From NCBI RefSeq assembly GCF_008764245.1, contig NZ_VTQV01000005.1, positions 1 to 64,000 on the forward strand: a stretch of 64,000 nt of DNA, in the 5' to 3' direction. The position numbers and the translations under genes are program-made. Positions 42,645-52,126 of this stretch are shown here, in pieces (the stretch's first letter is position 1; every line of letters starts with the position of its first letter). Source of the stretch: Bacillus subtilis. GTDB lineage: Bacteria > Bacillota > Bacilli > Bacillales > Bacillaceae_C. The notes under the pieces are model-generated. The model was not told where the DNA came from. It saw only the letters and a program-made list of their open reading frames with translations, and ran no database searches.

Positions 42645-43916
42645 TTGAAAGAAAGTTCGTTTATTATTCGCATGCTTGAAAATACGCGTGAGATTTTGCC
42701 AAATTATCATGATTATGGCTATGTTTTAGATAAAATCTTACAAGTCATGCAAGAAAAGACAGAATGCTCGTTAAAGTTTTATTTAGATAGTGAAGGACAG
42801 GAAGAGATTTGGACTGTCCTTCAAGAAGATATTGATGTTAGCCGCGCCCAACTGGTGGCGAATATTTTTGATTATATTGAAACGGGAACGATTACCTATG
42901 AGCAAAACGGGGATCAGCAAGGCTTTGTCATTAAACCTTCTTTGAATAATGCGGTCTATTATTATCCGGATCATCAGGTGGCTCTGATAAAATTACCAAT
43001 CTTTCAAAATCATGCAGATTATGAAAGAGAGTTTATTTTAGCGGAAAATGATCAAGCCCTTCTAGTCTTTTTGGCGTACGTCTATGAACGGCAAAAAGAG
43101 ATTATGAAGGGATGTGTGACGGTTTTTACTGATACAGAAGATGGTGTGGAGAGAACAAAGGAATGGATCACACAGCAAGTCAGCAGAGAGGATGTCCTAT
43201 TAGAGGAAGAATTAAAAAATGAAATTTATCGCTCGATTGATGAATTTTTCAATGAGAGTGGTGAATTTTACAAGACATACAATATTCCGTATAAGCGAGG
43301 GATATTGCTATATGGACCACCAGGAAATGGAAAAACAACTTTAGTAAAGTCGATCGCAGGCAGTATTGATGCGCCCATTGCCTACTGGCAAATCACAGAG
43401 TATACATCTAGTTATTCGATTCAAGAGGTATTTTCGATTGTTGCCAAGATGGCCCCGATGGTGTTGGTGATCGAAGATATTGATTCCATGCCAGAATCGG
43501 CTCGTTCCGTTTTTCTGAATGCTTTAGATGGGGCGACATCAAAGGAGGGACTCTTCTTAATTGGGACAACGAATTATCCGGAACGCATTGATCCAGCCTT
43601 GATCAATCGTGCTGGACGATTTGATCGCGCCTATGAAATTAAGACACCGAGTCTAGCTTTAAGGGAAAAATATTTATTTGGCAAAAAGATTGATCGTTTT
43701 TTAAGAAAAGAGGATATTCTTTATCTGGCAAGACAAACAGAGTCGTTTTCTGTGGCGCAGTTAAATGAGCTATACACATCAGCAGCCCTGCAATGGCATT
43801 ATGAGCAATCGGTTGATCTCTATACATTGATTCAAAATTTAAAAGCTGCGAACGAAAAAGCACGGACGCGGGAATGGGAAACGGATGAGTACTCGTCAAT
43901 GGGTTTTGAGATGTGA
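42645..43916 (+). CDS. AAA+ ATPase with unknown N-terminal domain
   Basis: A 423-residue protein. Residues 1-185 are an unfamiliar soluble domain. The AAA+ module has Walker A GPPGNGKT near 224, Walker B VLVIEDIDS near 273, sensor 1 GTTN and the arginine-finger region NRAGRFDR near 320, as in the CDC48/FtsH/BCS1 class. No protease motif (HEXXH) follows, so it is a remodelling ATPase without its own peptidase. TTG start chosen with AAGGGG nine bases upstream; the longer frame lacks a site. Confidence 0.82.
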   Translation: MKESSFIIRMLENTREILPNYHDYGYVLDKILQVMQEKTECSLKFYLDSEGQEEIWTVLQEDIDVSRAQLVANIFDYIETGTITYEQNGDQQGFVIKPSLNNAVYYYPDHQVALIKLPIFQNHADYEREFILAENDQALLVFLAYVYERQKEIMKGCVTVFTDTEDGVERTKEWITQQVSREDVLLEEELKNEIYRSIDEFFNESGEFYKTYNIPYKRGILLYGPPGNGKTTLVKSIAGSIDAPIAYWQITEYTSSYSIQEVFSIVAKMAPMVLVIEDIDSMPESARSVFLNALDGATSKEGLFLIGTTNYPERIDPALINRAGRFDRAYEIKTPSLALREKYLFGKKIDRFLRKEDILYLARQTESFSVAQLNELYTSAALQWHYEQSVDLYTLIQNLKAANEKARTREWETDEYSSMGFEM

Positions 43917-44105
43917 TGAAGATAGCCTACTATAAATGAAGAAAAATAGATACAGAGAGGGGGAGAAAGAAAATCAAACCTCTCTCCGTGTATATATAGT
44001 TGACGATTCATATAAGGATATGTACTCTTTAAAGAGGAATACATAGAGGATAAAATAAGAGCGCTATCAATATATGAGATATTGAATGTAAGAGGAGGAT
44101 AATTC

Positions 44106-45734
44106 ATGAGAGGGATCTCGGCAGAATTGAGAACAACGAGTGATTCGCGAGTAGAAGCTTGGGAAAAGTTAGAATATGGGATGTTCATTCATTGGGGATT
44201 ATACTCAGAAATTGGTGGAGTTTGGAAGGGGCAACCTGTCACAAAAGGATATAATGAGCAAATTCAAATGTGGGCAAATATTTCGGAGGAGGAATATCTG
44301 GAAGTGGCCAAGCGATTCACAGCTGAACATTTTAATCCAGAAGAAATTTGCCAGCTTGCCAAAGATGCGGGCATGCGTTATATCGTGTTGACAACAAAGC
44401 ATCATGACGGTTTTTCGATGTTTAAGACGGAAACAACGGATTATAATATCGTTGATCGTACGCCATTTGGCCAAGATGCTCTCAAGTTATTAGCAGATGA
44501 ATGCCAAAAACAAGGATTAAAACTTGGACTCTACTATTCTCTTGTCGACTGGCACCAAGGACATGAGTTTGATCATAACAACTGCAATGAAATTCCGGAA
44601 TCGATTGAAAAGATTATTGTAGAGCAATTACAAGAGCTTTTGACGAATTACGGACCGATTGCCGAGGTATGGTTTGATATGGGGGCGCCAACACTTGAAC
44701 AAAGTAAGCGATTTAAACAGATTGTACGGGAATATCAACCAGATGCAGCCGTGAATAGCCGCATTTGGAATAATCAGGGGGATTTTCGAACATTAGGAGA
44801 CAATGAAGTACCTTCCGTCCCCCTTGATGGAGCTTGGCAGACGCCTGCTTCCATTTATCATTCAACATGGGGATATCGAAGCTGGCAAGAGAGAAAAGAC
44901 CTTACCGGCAAGGTGCAAGAGCTTGTAAAAAGCCTAGTGAAGGTGCGAGCAAATGGTGGAAATTACTTGTTGAATATCGGACCACGTGGGGATGGCTCGA
45001 TTGTGGAATATGAAGCAGATGTTCTCCGGGGAATTGGCGACTGGTTAGAGCGCCATCAGCATGCTTGCTTAGATTCATCTGCCACACGATTTGGAACGCA
45101 AGCTTGGGGAGAAGTGATGGTGAAAGATCAGGATCTGTTTTTATATGTGCTGCATTGGCCGGAAGAAGGCGAACTCCGATTACCAGGACTTATAACGGAT
45201 GTGAAACGAGTAATAGAGAACGGCACAGAAGAAGTTCTTAATTGGCGATTGGAAGAAAATGATTGTGTCATTACTTTACCGAGTAAACCCGATGACGAGA
45301 TTTTACCTGTTGTCAAAGTAGAATTAAGTGATAAAGCAACACTCATTCCAAGCAGTACAGTTAAAGAAGAAGATGGAGAATGGAATATTCATAAGGAAGA
45401 TCTTGATTTTCGACATAGTTACAAAGATCAGGGTTCCTATTTTACTACAAAACAAACGGTTGTCCGAATATCGGCCTATCTGGCTAGTCAGCAGGAGGGG
45501 GAAGCAACCTTAACTGTAACGGGAAAGGCTGATCGAGACGCACAGTATCGTATACAGCTTGGCGATCACTTGCTGAGTGTGACAGGGAAACAACTTACAA
45601 ATGGGAGCATAGGACCTATCCATCTATCTGCGAATGAAGTGATCCCACTTACGATACAACGAGCTGAGTCTTCTTATAAAGGAGAAGATATCAATCTGGA
45701 AATCGATAGGGTTACTGTAAAAAGGGCTAAGTAA
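44106..45734 (+). CDS. Alpha-L-fucosidase, glycoside hydrolase family 29
   Basis: A 542-residue cytosolic enzyme (no signal peptide). The catalytic barrel shows YGMFIHWGLYS near residue 22, TTKHHDGFSMF near 97 and EVWFDMGAP near 190, where the Asp is the nucleophile. YLLNIGPRGDG follows. A C-terminal beta domain is present. It releases L-fucose from glycans. GAGGAGG precedes the ATG. No fucose-catabolism genes are adjacent. Confidence 0.93.
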   Translation: MRGISAELRTTSDSRVEAWEKLEYGMFIHWGLYSEIGGVWKGQPVTKGYNEQIQMWANISEEEYLEVAKRFTAEHFNPEEICQLAKDAGMRYIVLTTKHHDGFSMFKTETTDYNIVDRTPFGQDALKLLADECQKQGLKLGLYYSLVDWHQGHEFDHNNCNEIPESIEKIIVEQLQELLTNYGPIAEVWFDMGAPTLEQSKRFKQIVREYQPDAAVNSRIWNNQGDFRTLGDNEVPSVPLDGAWQTPASIYHSTWGYRSWQERKDLTGKVQELVKSLVKVRANGGNYLLNIGPRGDGSIVEYEADVLRGIGDWLERHQHACLDSSATRFGTQAWGEVMVKDQDLFLYVLHWPEEGELRLPGLITDVKRVIENGTEEVLNWRLEENDCVITLPSKPDDEILPVVKVELSDKATLIPSSTVKEEDGEWNIHKEDLDFRHSYKDQGSYFTTKQTVVRISAYLASQQEGEATLTVTGKADRDAQYRIQLGDHLLSVTGKQLTNGSIGPIHLSANEVIPLTIQRAESSYKGEDINLEIDRVTVKRAK

Positions 45735-45854
45735 AGGTGAAATCGCAGTCTTGTATAATGGAGATGTATCAATTTATGGTAACTTTTATGTCCACTATAC
45801 GTCTAACCATGTAAAGAGAAAACGATTCTCTAAAAGTTAGATGAGGGCGATCAA

Positions 45855-46271
45855 ATGAAATGGAGCCAATTTTTTGCTGGATTTATTTCAATTCTTTTAT
45901 TCATGGTAGGTTGTGTGAATGATGATGAAGCGGTAAAAGAAACTAAAAAGCATATGAATGTTGAGAAAATGGAAACTTCAAACCCTGATGCTGAAGAAAT
46001 CTTAAGCTTAGAACCGGATGCTGATATTTTTAAATATAATGAAGTGATATACATGACGAATATTGATTGGGTCGATGAGTTGTCATTAGCAAAAGACAGT
46101 CAGATTGGTGAAATAAAAACTAAAAATGAAACAAATACTGACTTTGAAAATGAAATGTCTAATAAGCTTCCCGTCGGGGCAAAAATTTATTCCGCCAAAG
46201 AAAGAGGCGATATATTAATCGTTGAATTCGATGAACATGTATTGAGATATCTCGCCATCGTAGAAGGATAA
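45855..46271 (+). CDS. Putative lipoprotein of unknown function
   Basis: A 138-residue protein with a lipoprotein signal ending in MVGC (Cys about 20). The mature part is acidic (EETS-type N terminus, PDAEEILSLEPDADIFKYN) and ends in small beta strands (AKIYSAKERGDILIVEFDE). No named domain recognised. GAGGG precedes the ATG. It converges on the ABC transporter cluster. Confidence 0.7.
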   Translation: MKWSQFFAGFISILLFMVGCVNDDEAVKETKKHMNVEKMETSNPDAEEILSLEPDADIFKYNEVIYMTNIDWVDELSLAKDSQIGEIKTKNETNTDFENEMSNKLPVGAKIYSAKERGDILIVEFDEHVLRYLAIVEG

Positions 46272-46284
46272 CTTAGTCATAATC

Positions 46285-46315
46285 AAAAAATAGGAGTTGC
46301 GCTGACAACTCCTAT
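46285..46315 (-). terminator. Terminator of the amino-acid ABC importer operon
   Basis: AGGAGTTG/CAACTCCT has a six-base loop and is followed on the minus strand by ATTTTTTG. The stem overlaps the last codon of the ATPase gene. Confidence 0.85.
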
Positions 46316-47067
46316 ATATGATACTCATAGTCCTCAGCAAGAATTCTGCGGAGGAATTTCTTTGTTCGTTCTTCTTTCGGTTGGACGAAAATATCGTGAG
46401 GCGAGCCTTCTTCAACAACGACCCCATCATTCATAAAAATAACGCGATTGGCTACATTTTGGGCAAAGGACATTTCATGGGTCACGACGAGCATGGTGGT
46501 TCCTTCGTTGGCAATATCCTTCATGACGGTGAGGACTTCACCAACAAGTTCCGGATCGAGGGCAGATGTAGGTTCATCGAATAATATAATGTCTGGATTT
46601 AACGCAACTGCTCGAGCAATTCCTACCCGTTGTTGTTGTCCTCCAGAAAGCTCGCCGGGATAAGATTGGTATTTATCGGACAGGCCTACCTTATCTAGGG
46701 CTTGCTTGCCAATTTCATCAGCTTTTCCTTTAGGGATCTTTCTGCCAATAATGAGCCCTTCCGTTACATTTTCTAAAGCTGTTTTATTATTAAACAGATT
46801 GTAATTTTGAAAAACAAAGGCCACTTTTTGTCTGATTTGGTGAATTTGCCGTTTGGATGCGCTATGGAGGTCTACGGTCAATTCACCAAAGGAGGCTTGA
46901 CCTTGATCTGCTTTTTCCAAGAAGTTAATGCATCTGAGGAAGGTCGTTTTACCAGACCCACTTGGCCCGATAATGACGACAACATCTCCCTTATCGATTG
47001 ATAAGTCTACACCTTTCAAAATCTCGTTTTTCCCAAAGGATTTATGAACATTTTTGAGTTGTAACAT
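46312..47067 (-). CDS. Polar amino-acid ABC transporter, ATP-binding protein (TcyN/YxeO-like)
   Basis: A 251-residue ATPase. It has Walker [10 protein letters not shown] near residue 35, Q-loop [13 protein letters not shown], signature LSGGQQQR near 141 and Walker [13 protein letters not shown] near 161, with a PAAT-type C terminus. AGGAGG precedes the ATG; the longer frame is rejected. It is the last gene of the importer operon. Confidence 0.94.
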   Translation of the reverse strand: MLQLKNVHKSFGKNEILKGVDLSIDKGDVVVIIGPSGSGKTTFLRCINFLEKADQGQASFGELTVDLHSASKRQIHQIRQKVAFVFQNYNLFNNKTALENVTEGLIIGRKIPKGKADEIGKQALDKVGLSDKYQSYPGELSGGQQQRVGIARAVALNPDIILFDEPTSALDPELVGEVLTVMKDIANEGTTMLVVTHEMSFAQNVANRVIFMNDGVVVEEGSPHDIFVQPKEERTKKFLRRILAEDYEYHI

Positions 47068-47089
47068 GTTTTTGCCTCCTACACTTTTA

Positions 47090-47797
47090 TCAGACACTCA
47101 CGATCTTATACTTTGTCAGACGTTTTTCATACCATTTAAACAAGTACTCTACTACACTACATAAGATTAAATAGACGAGAAAAATATCGATATACGCTTC
47201 CACATAGTTATAGCCAACATTGGCTGCGACCTGTGCTTTCAAGGTAATCTCATGTAAGGACATCGCATAGCCTAAAGAGGTGGCTTTGATAAGATTAACA
47301 GTTGCTGTACAAATATTCGGTAGAGCCACAACTAATGTTTGTGGAATGATAATTCTACGAAACGCTTGAGGTTGTGTGAGTCCAACCGATAAGGCTGCCT
47401 CGAGTTGCCCTTTGCTCACCGTATTAATGGCAGAGCGGAACACTTCAATTAAAATAGCTGTTGTATTGAGGGAAAATACAATAAAGGCATACCAAATCGG
47501 ATTGATATCATACACGCTTGATTGAATATCGTATTTTTCAAATATCCTTGCAAGGAGCAGAGGGACACTATTATAAATAATAAAAATTTGGACAATGACA
47601 GGTGTACCCCGAACAAACGATACATAGACACGAGAAAACTGATTTAGAATTGGCAATTGATTTAGTCTAGTTAGGGCTAACAAAAAGCCAAGTGGCAAAG
47701 AGATGAAGAGTGCTACAATCGTAATGAGCAAGGCGACAGGCACTCCAGATAATGCAATGAAAAATGTATCGATTAGAAATGGAACATCAATCCCCAT
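47090..47797 (-). CDS. Amino-acid ABC transporter permease (TcyM/YxeN-like)
   Basis: A 235-residue HisM/GlnP-type permease with about five helices and the coupling EAA loop [20 protein letters not shown]. It is 14 bases downstream of a second, homologous permease gene, and the two probably form a heterodimer. Confidence 0.92.
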   Translation of the reverse strand: MGIDVPFLIDTFFIALSGVPVALLITIVALFISLPLGFLLALTRLNQLPILNQFSRVYVSFVRGTPVIVQIFIIYNSVPLLLARIFEKYDIQSSVYDINPIWYAFIVFSLNTTAILIEVFRSAINTVSKGQLEAALSVGLTQPQAFRRIIIPQTLVVALPNICTATVNLIKATSLGYAMSLHEITLKAQVAANVGYNYVEAYIDIFLVYLILCSVVEYLFKWYEKRLTKYKIVSV

Positions 47798-47811
47798 GAG
47801 TTGTCACCTTC

Positions 47812-48540
47812 CTACACACTTTTAACTACTTGTTTTCCTTTGCTAAAGAACCTTTCTAGCTTTAAGAAAAATTGTTCGATCGCGATCGAAAGTACCCAAT
47901 AAATAATGGATAAAGCAATGTAAATTTCTAAGGCATGAGAATTATAATTGCTCGCAATAATCATATTTGCTTTCCCCATTACATCAATTAAACCAATCGT
48001 ATAGGCTAATGAGCCTTCTTTTAGTAATTCTAATAAACCATTACCGAAATTGGGTAAGGCGACCACGAAGGCTTGTGGAAAAATAATTCGTCTATAAGCC
48101 TGAGGTGGACTTAGTCCTACGCTTACTGCTGCTTCATATTGCCCTTTGTCAATCGATTCGTAGGCAGTTCGGATTACTTCAGACATAATCGCTCCAAATT
48201 GCAGAGTAAACGTTAGTACAACGAAAATCGCTTTATCGATATCATTTAAATCAATGCCGAAATTGATAAAAATAGCGGGAACTCCATAATAGACAAGGAA
48301 TAGTAGAACGATAGAAGGGGTACAACGTAAAACGGTTGTATACCCGTGAGCGATTTTTTTGGCGAATTTATTTTTTCCGATTTTCATCGTCGCTAAAATA
48401 AAGCCGAGAAAGCTTCCAAATAGAACAGAGAGTATAACGACCAAAAAAGTTACTTTTAAAAAGGGGATCAGGGTAGGAAATGCATCCCAAATATAGCTCG
48501 CATCAAAATACTTTTGCATGTTTTTCACCATCTTTTTCAA
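47812..48540 (-). CDS. Amino-acid ABC transporter permease (TcyL-like)
   Basis: A 242-residue HisM/GlnP-type permease with the EAA loop YEAAVSVGLSPPQAYRRIIF. RCTPSIVLLFLVYYG is the family opening. It is the first of two permease genes, downstream of the binding-protein gene. Confidence 0.92.
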   Translation of the reverse strand: MKKMVKNMQKYFDASYIWDAFPTLIPFLKVTFLVVILSVLFGSFLGFILATMKIGKNKFAKKIAHGYTTVLRCTPSIVLLFLVYYGVPAIFINFGIDLNDIDKAIFVVLTFTLQFGAIMSEVIRTAYESIDKGQYEAAVSVGLSPPQAYRRIIFPQAFVVALPNFGNGLLELLKEGSLAYTIGLIDVMGKANMIIASNYNSHALEIYIALSIIYWVLSIAIEQFFLKLERFFSKGKQVVKSV

Positions 48541-48604
48541 AATTGAAAAAATAGCTTTGGTACTTGTTTTCCATGACTGATATTTTTCTGTAAGGACACT
48601 AATA

Positions 48605-49465
48605 CTATCTCTCTACTTGGTCAAGCACCTCAAAAAGATCACGGTTATAAAATTCCTCCATTAAACCATTAAGTTTCTTTTCCTCTTTCAGTTTTTTGAT
48701 CGCTTCATCATAGGCATCTGCAAATTCTTGCTCTTTTTTATTAAATAGAGGCCAAGTTTTTATAACATTAAACTCGTTGTAGACAACCTCGTCTACAAGA
48801 TTATGGTATGGTCCGTCTTCTGCTAGAACTTGCTTTTCAAAGGGGCCTTCAATAATAACCCCACCATCGACCCGGCCCTCATTCACCCACTGAATAGTGT
48901 CGACCGAAAAAGTATCTCCGGCCTTAAGTTTAACCGGATTGTTAGGATTCTTCTGATTGTATTCATCAATGACTGTGTACTGAGCATTATTAGCGGCAAT
49001 CGGAGCTAAAGTCATTCCAGCAGAAGCAAAGTCTTCTAGCGATTTAATTTGCTCATTTTCCTTTTTTAAGACGAGACCAATACTACTCAGACCTAGAAAT
49101 TCCTTAGGATAGATAAATTTTTCCGTTCTTTCTTCTGTCCAAAAGGCGTTTTTGACACCGACTTGATATTTCCCTTGGGATACGCCAACGAGCAAATCAT
49201 CACTTGTGGTACCAACAAATTCAAATTCATATTCCGGTAATAATTCATCGACTAATTTCATCGCTTCCACATCATAACCGGTAGGATTTCCGTTATCATC
49301 TAACCAAGAAATAGGCTTAGAAGCTTGATCGTAAGCTACTTTAATCTTCCTTACATCTCCATCAGATCCAGTAGAATCCCCTGAAGCGGAATCAGACCCA
49401 CATCCAGCTAATAATCCAAAAAGACTAAGTCCAATTAAGAAGCTAAATACTTTTAGAGGTTTCAT
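48605..49465 (-). CDS. Amino-acid ABC transporter substrate-binding lipoprotein (TcyJ/TcyK-like)
   Basis: A 286-residue family 3 solute-binding lipoprotein (lipobox LAGC, Cys about 22). The SBP fold is shown by SWLDDNGNPTGYDVEAMKLV and GVKNAFWTEERTEKF. This resembles binding proteins for cystine and related sulfur amino acids; the exact ligand is not fixed. AAGGAG precedes the ATG. It heads the transporter genes, after an acyl-CoA-dehydrogenase-like enzyme. Confidence 0.9.
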   Translation of the reverse strand: MKPLKVFSFLIGLSLFGLLAGCGSDSASGDSTGSDGDVRKIKVAYDQASKPISWLDDNGNPTGYDVEAMKLVDELLPEYEFEFVGTTSDDLLVGVSQGKYQVGVKNAFWTEERTEKFIYPKEFLGLSSIGLVLKKENEQIKSLEDFASAGMTLAPIAANNAQYTVIDEYNQKNPNNPVKLKAGDTFSVDTIQWVNEGRVDGGVIIEGPFEKQVLAEDGPYHNLVDEVVYNEFNVIKTWPLFNKKEQEFADAYDEAIKKLKEEKKLNGLMEEFYNRDLFEVLDQVER

Positions 49466-49572
49466 ACTTTTGTTCTCCTTTTAACTATTTGTAATTTTTA
49501 GTTTTATTAGGATGAAGTGAGGGGAAGGAGGTTCATTCCCCGTTTCCAATGACTTCACTTCATCAAATATAT

Positions 49573-50733
49573 TTATTTATTTTTTTCATCTTTATGAAGA
49601 GCCGTCATGGCTAGGTTTTTAATCGTCATGTCGTCCATTGGTGGGTTATGCAATCCAGCACGGACATCGCGATAGTAACGTTGCAATGGATTGGTGAGTT
49701 GTAAACTTTTCGCTCCGACAACACGCATCGCTTGGTCGACAATTTTGATCGCTGAATTCGTGACCGTATGTTTGGCGATGGCGATTTCATTCGTTAAGTA
49801 TGGTCTTCGTGCTTCATCATCATAGACGGTTGCAACGCTATATAATAGATGGCGCGCCTGAGCTAATTCTAATTCAATTTCACCGATGTGTTGTTGAACA
49901 TTTGGTAATTGGCTGATCGGTCCCTTTAAGCTATTCGGAGCATGATGGTTCGCAAAGTGAACGGCATAGTTGCGAGCGGCTTGCGCAATCCCAAGATACG
50001 TGGCGGGAATATGCAAGGCCCAGCCAGCAAATTTCGCAGGACTTTTCTTATCCGGTAGTTCAATGAGTTTGGTATCCTCCACTTTTACATCTTCCAAAAC
50101 TAGATCATGACTTCCCGTTCCTCGCATCGACATCACGTTCCATGTTTCATCCACTGATAATCCTGGCAAGTCTTTATGAAGAAGGAAGAAACCAATCGAT
50201 TGCTTCTCCTCAATCCAAGCAGAGGTCAAAAAATACGTTAAGATCGGTGAAGCTGTTGTGAATGTCTTTCTTCCATTCAAGACCCAGCCTTCCCCTTGTC
50301 TCACCGCATTTGTGCCGGGGCGACCCCCCCGTGTCGGGCTACCGGTTTGTGCTTCACTGACGGATCGATTGATAACTGCCCCATTTAAAATTTCCTGTGC
50401 AAGAAAATCCAAGTTTTCGGGAGTCCAGGCTTTTTTCTCATAGATCTCCCCGACAGTGCCGAGATGCCAACCAATGGAAAGGGCGGTGTTAGAATCATAG
50501 CTTGCTAGTGTTTCTTGAAAAAGCACCATATCATAAACGTTTAGCCCTTCCCCACCAAATTCCTTTGGCAAAGTGGTCTTTGTATAGCCCAAATCAACTA
50601 AATCTTGAATGTTTTCTTTTGGGAAGATGCCCTGTTCATCAATTTGGGCTGATAGACTTTTAAATTTATCTTCTTTCCCCTGCAATTTGTTTAACCATGA
50701 CTGTTGCTGTTCTGTGCGAATAAATAAATCCAT
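49573..50733 (-). CDS. Acyl-CoA-dehydrogenase-fold flavoenzyme (YdbM/SfnB-like)
   Basis: A 386-residue protein of the acyl-CoA dehydrogenase fold, with DLGYTKTTLPKEFGGEGL in the N-terminal domain, NGRKTFTTASP and the RGTGSHD middle domain, and a four-helix C terminus (MRVVGAKSL). The usual catalytic Glu position is not evident. The group includes FMNH2-dependent monooxygenases that act on sulfur compounds. Being first in an operon with a sulfur-type ABC importer, oxidation of an imported organosulfur compound is a fair inference. GAGGAG precedes the ATG. Confidence 0.8.
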   Translation of the reverse strand: MDLFIRTEQQQSWLNKLQGKEDKFKSLSAQIDEQGIFPKENIQDLVDLGYTKTTLPKEFGGEGLNVYDMVLFQETLASYDSNTALSIGWHLGTVGEIYEKKAWTPENLDFLAQEILNGAVINRSVSEAQTGSPTRGGRPGTNAVRQGEGWVLNGRKTFTTASPILTYFLTSAWIEEKQSIGFFLLHKDLPGLSVDETWNVMSMRGTGSHDLVLEDVKVEDTKLIELPDKKSPAKFAGWALHIPATYLGIAQAARNYAVHFANHHAPNSLKGPISQLPNVQQHIGEIELELAQARHLLYSVATVYDDEARRPYLTNEIAIAKHTVTNSAIKIVDQAMRVVGAKSLQLTNPLQRYYRDVRAGLHNPPMDDMTIKNLAMTALHKDEKNK

Positions 50734-50763
50734 CCTGTCTCTCCTCCTGTTTTTTGTAATTTG

Positions 50764-50790
50764 ATAAAGCGTATTTGTTTAGTCGGAATT
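50764..50790. promoter_or_regulatory. Possible sulfur-regulator site upstream of the importer operon
   Basis: The plus strand reads TAAAGCGTATTTG then TTTAGTCGGAATT. It resembles AT-rich, GGAATT-ended CymR-type sites but the internal spacing does not fit exactly. Weak. Confidence 0.25.
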
Positions 50791-50901
50791 GAAGTAAAAA
50801 AATAGTTTCTTTTACTTTATGCAAGGTAGCTATGTTTGTTTCCAATCATTTGTCGGATAATAAAGAATCCCTCGTTTGAATGGCAAAGGCTTCTGTCCAT
50901 G

Positions 50902-51003
50902 ATTTCGGGCACGATTCGTCCGGGATTGTTACCGATTTAAGATTCGTCCTTCAATTTCAGGCACGATTCATGCTCGATCATTACCGATTTAGGGGCTTTG
51001 TTC
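50902..51003. repeat. Direct repeat with 52-bp period (two copies)
   Basis: ATTTCGGGCACGATTCGTCC with TTACCGATTTA starts at 50902, and ATTTCAGGCACGATTCATGC with TTACCGATTTA at 50954. The period is 52 bases, the same as the two long arrays elsewhere in the window, though the sequence is different. It lies in a 422-base gap without genes. Confidence 0.8.
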
Positions 51004-51010
51004 TAAAAAG

Positions 51011-51073
51011 CCTAAGAATGCAGTTGGTCAGTGGGAGATAAGCTCCCACTGAATTATTGACACTAATCTTAGG
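51011..51073. repeat. Nested inverted repeat (TCAGTGGGAG family)
   Basis: The inner stem TCAGTGGGAG/CTCCCACTGA (51028-51052) has a five-base loop. The outer arms CCTAAGA/TCTTAGG are at 51011 and 51067. The inner hairpin is related to that at 36684. Confidence 0.8.
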
Positions 51074-51155
51074 GGATCAGAAAGACTTTGTCAAGATGAA
51101 ATTTTAGTATCTGTATCGGAATTATAGGTAATCTTATTTTTAAAAAGGAATTGCA

Positions 51156-51338
51156 TTAAAGTTTTTCAACAAGCTGGGTAAGAGGGACATCTATCTCCTT
51201 TTGGGGATCATCCAAAGGATAAATACGTGCTGTATCATTGCTTTCATCTACTTGTTGGATATAAACACGCTCACCTTGATATGTGACATGTTTTATTTCT
51301 CCTGATTGCACGATTTCTTCAGCTCTTTGTCGATTCAA
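51156..51338 (-). CDS. sspH: Small acid-soluble spore protein H
   Basis: A 60-residue protein with the SspH pattern: MNRQRAEEIVQS start, VTYQGERVYIQQVDE core, TARIYPLDDP and a PLTQLVEKL end. It is made in the forespore. AGGAGG precedes the ATG. A solitary minus-strand gene. Confidence 0.95.
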   Translation of the reverse strand: MNRQRAEEIVQSGEIKHVTYQGERVYIQQVDESNDTARIYPLDDPQKEIDVPLTQLVEKL

Positions 51339-51494
51339 TGAAATCCTCCTCCTTACTTATATAATTTCTCGACCGCGCTACAAATATACTGGCAAGAATA
51401 TCTTGGGAAGAAAGGTGAAGAATCTAAAAAATACAATCGTTATAGCTGCAATGATTCGTTTATAATAGGGAAAAGGCAAAAAGGAGTGAATGAG

Positions 51495-52046
51495 ATGAGC
51501 GATCAGGGGAGATTCGAAATACCGATTTTGGAGACTGAACGATTGCGTTTAAGGAAATTAAAGGATACAGATGTAGAAGATATATTTCGTTATGGCTCGG
51601 ATGAGGAAGTATCCAGGTATGTGACATGGGATCGTCATCAAACCATTAAAGATACAGAGCAATTCCTAGATTTTGCGAAAGGGCGATATGCTGAAAAGCA
51701 AGTAGCACCATGGGGAATCGAATGGAAAAAAACAGGGAAGATCATAGGCACGATTGACTTTATTTGGTGGAAACCGAAACATCGAAGTGCTGAAATCGGC
51801 TATGTATTATCGCGAGATTTCTGGGGAAAAGGCATTATGACAGAAGCGGCCAAAGAGGTCATTCGCTTTGGGTTTGAAGAAATGGATCTTGTGAGAATTC
51901 AGGCCCGGTGCTTAGACGAAAATATTGGTTCCAGTCGAGTGATGGAAAAAGTGGGAATGAGCTTTGAAGGGATTTTGCGCAAGGCGATGTTCACAAAAGG
52001 AAAGCATTGGGATATTAAGATCTACTCTATTTTGCAGGGGGAATAA
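51495..52046 (+). CDS. GNAT acetyltransferase (RimJ/YdaF-like)
   Basis: A 183-residue N-acetyltransferase. It has ILETERLRLRKLKDTDVEDI at the start, EIGYVLSRDFWGKGIMTEAA (acetyl-CoA loop) near residue 100, and NIGSSRVMEKVGMSFEG near 150. The family acetylates protein N termini or small amines. Start at ATG with AGGAG eight bases upstream rather than the GTG on the site. Confidence 0.92.
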   Translation: MSDQGRFEIPILETERLRLRKLKDTDVEDIFRYGSDEEVSRYVTWDRHQTIKDTEQFLDFAKGRYAEKQVAPWGIEWKKTGKIIGTIDFIWWKPKHRSAEIGYVLSRDFWGKGIMTEAAKEVIRFGFEEMDLVRIQARCLDENIGSSRVMEKVGMSFEGILRKAMFTKGKHWDIKIYSILQGE

Positions 52047-52126
52047 CGCAACCATTGAAAACAGGATTATACAGATTTTAAGAGCATATAGTAATGATAA
52101 AGCTCGAACTAAAAAGGGTGTTTGTC

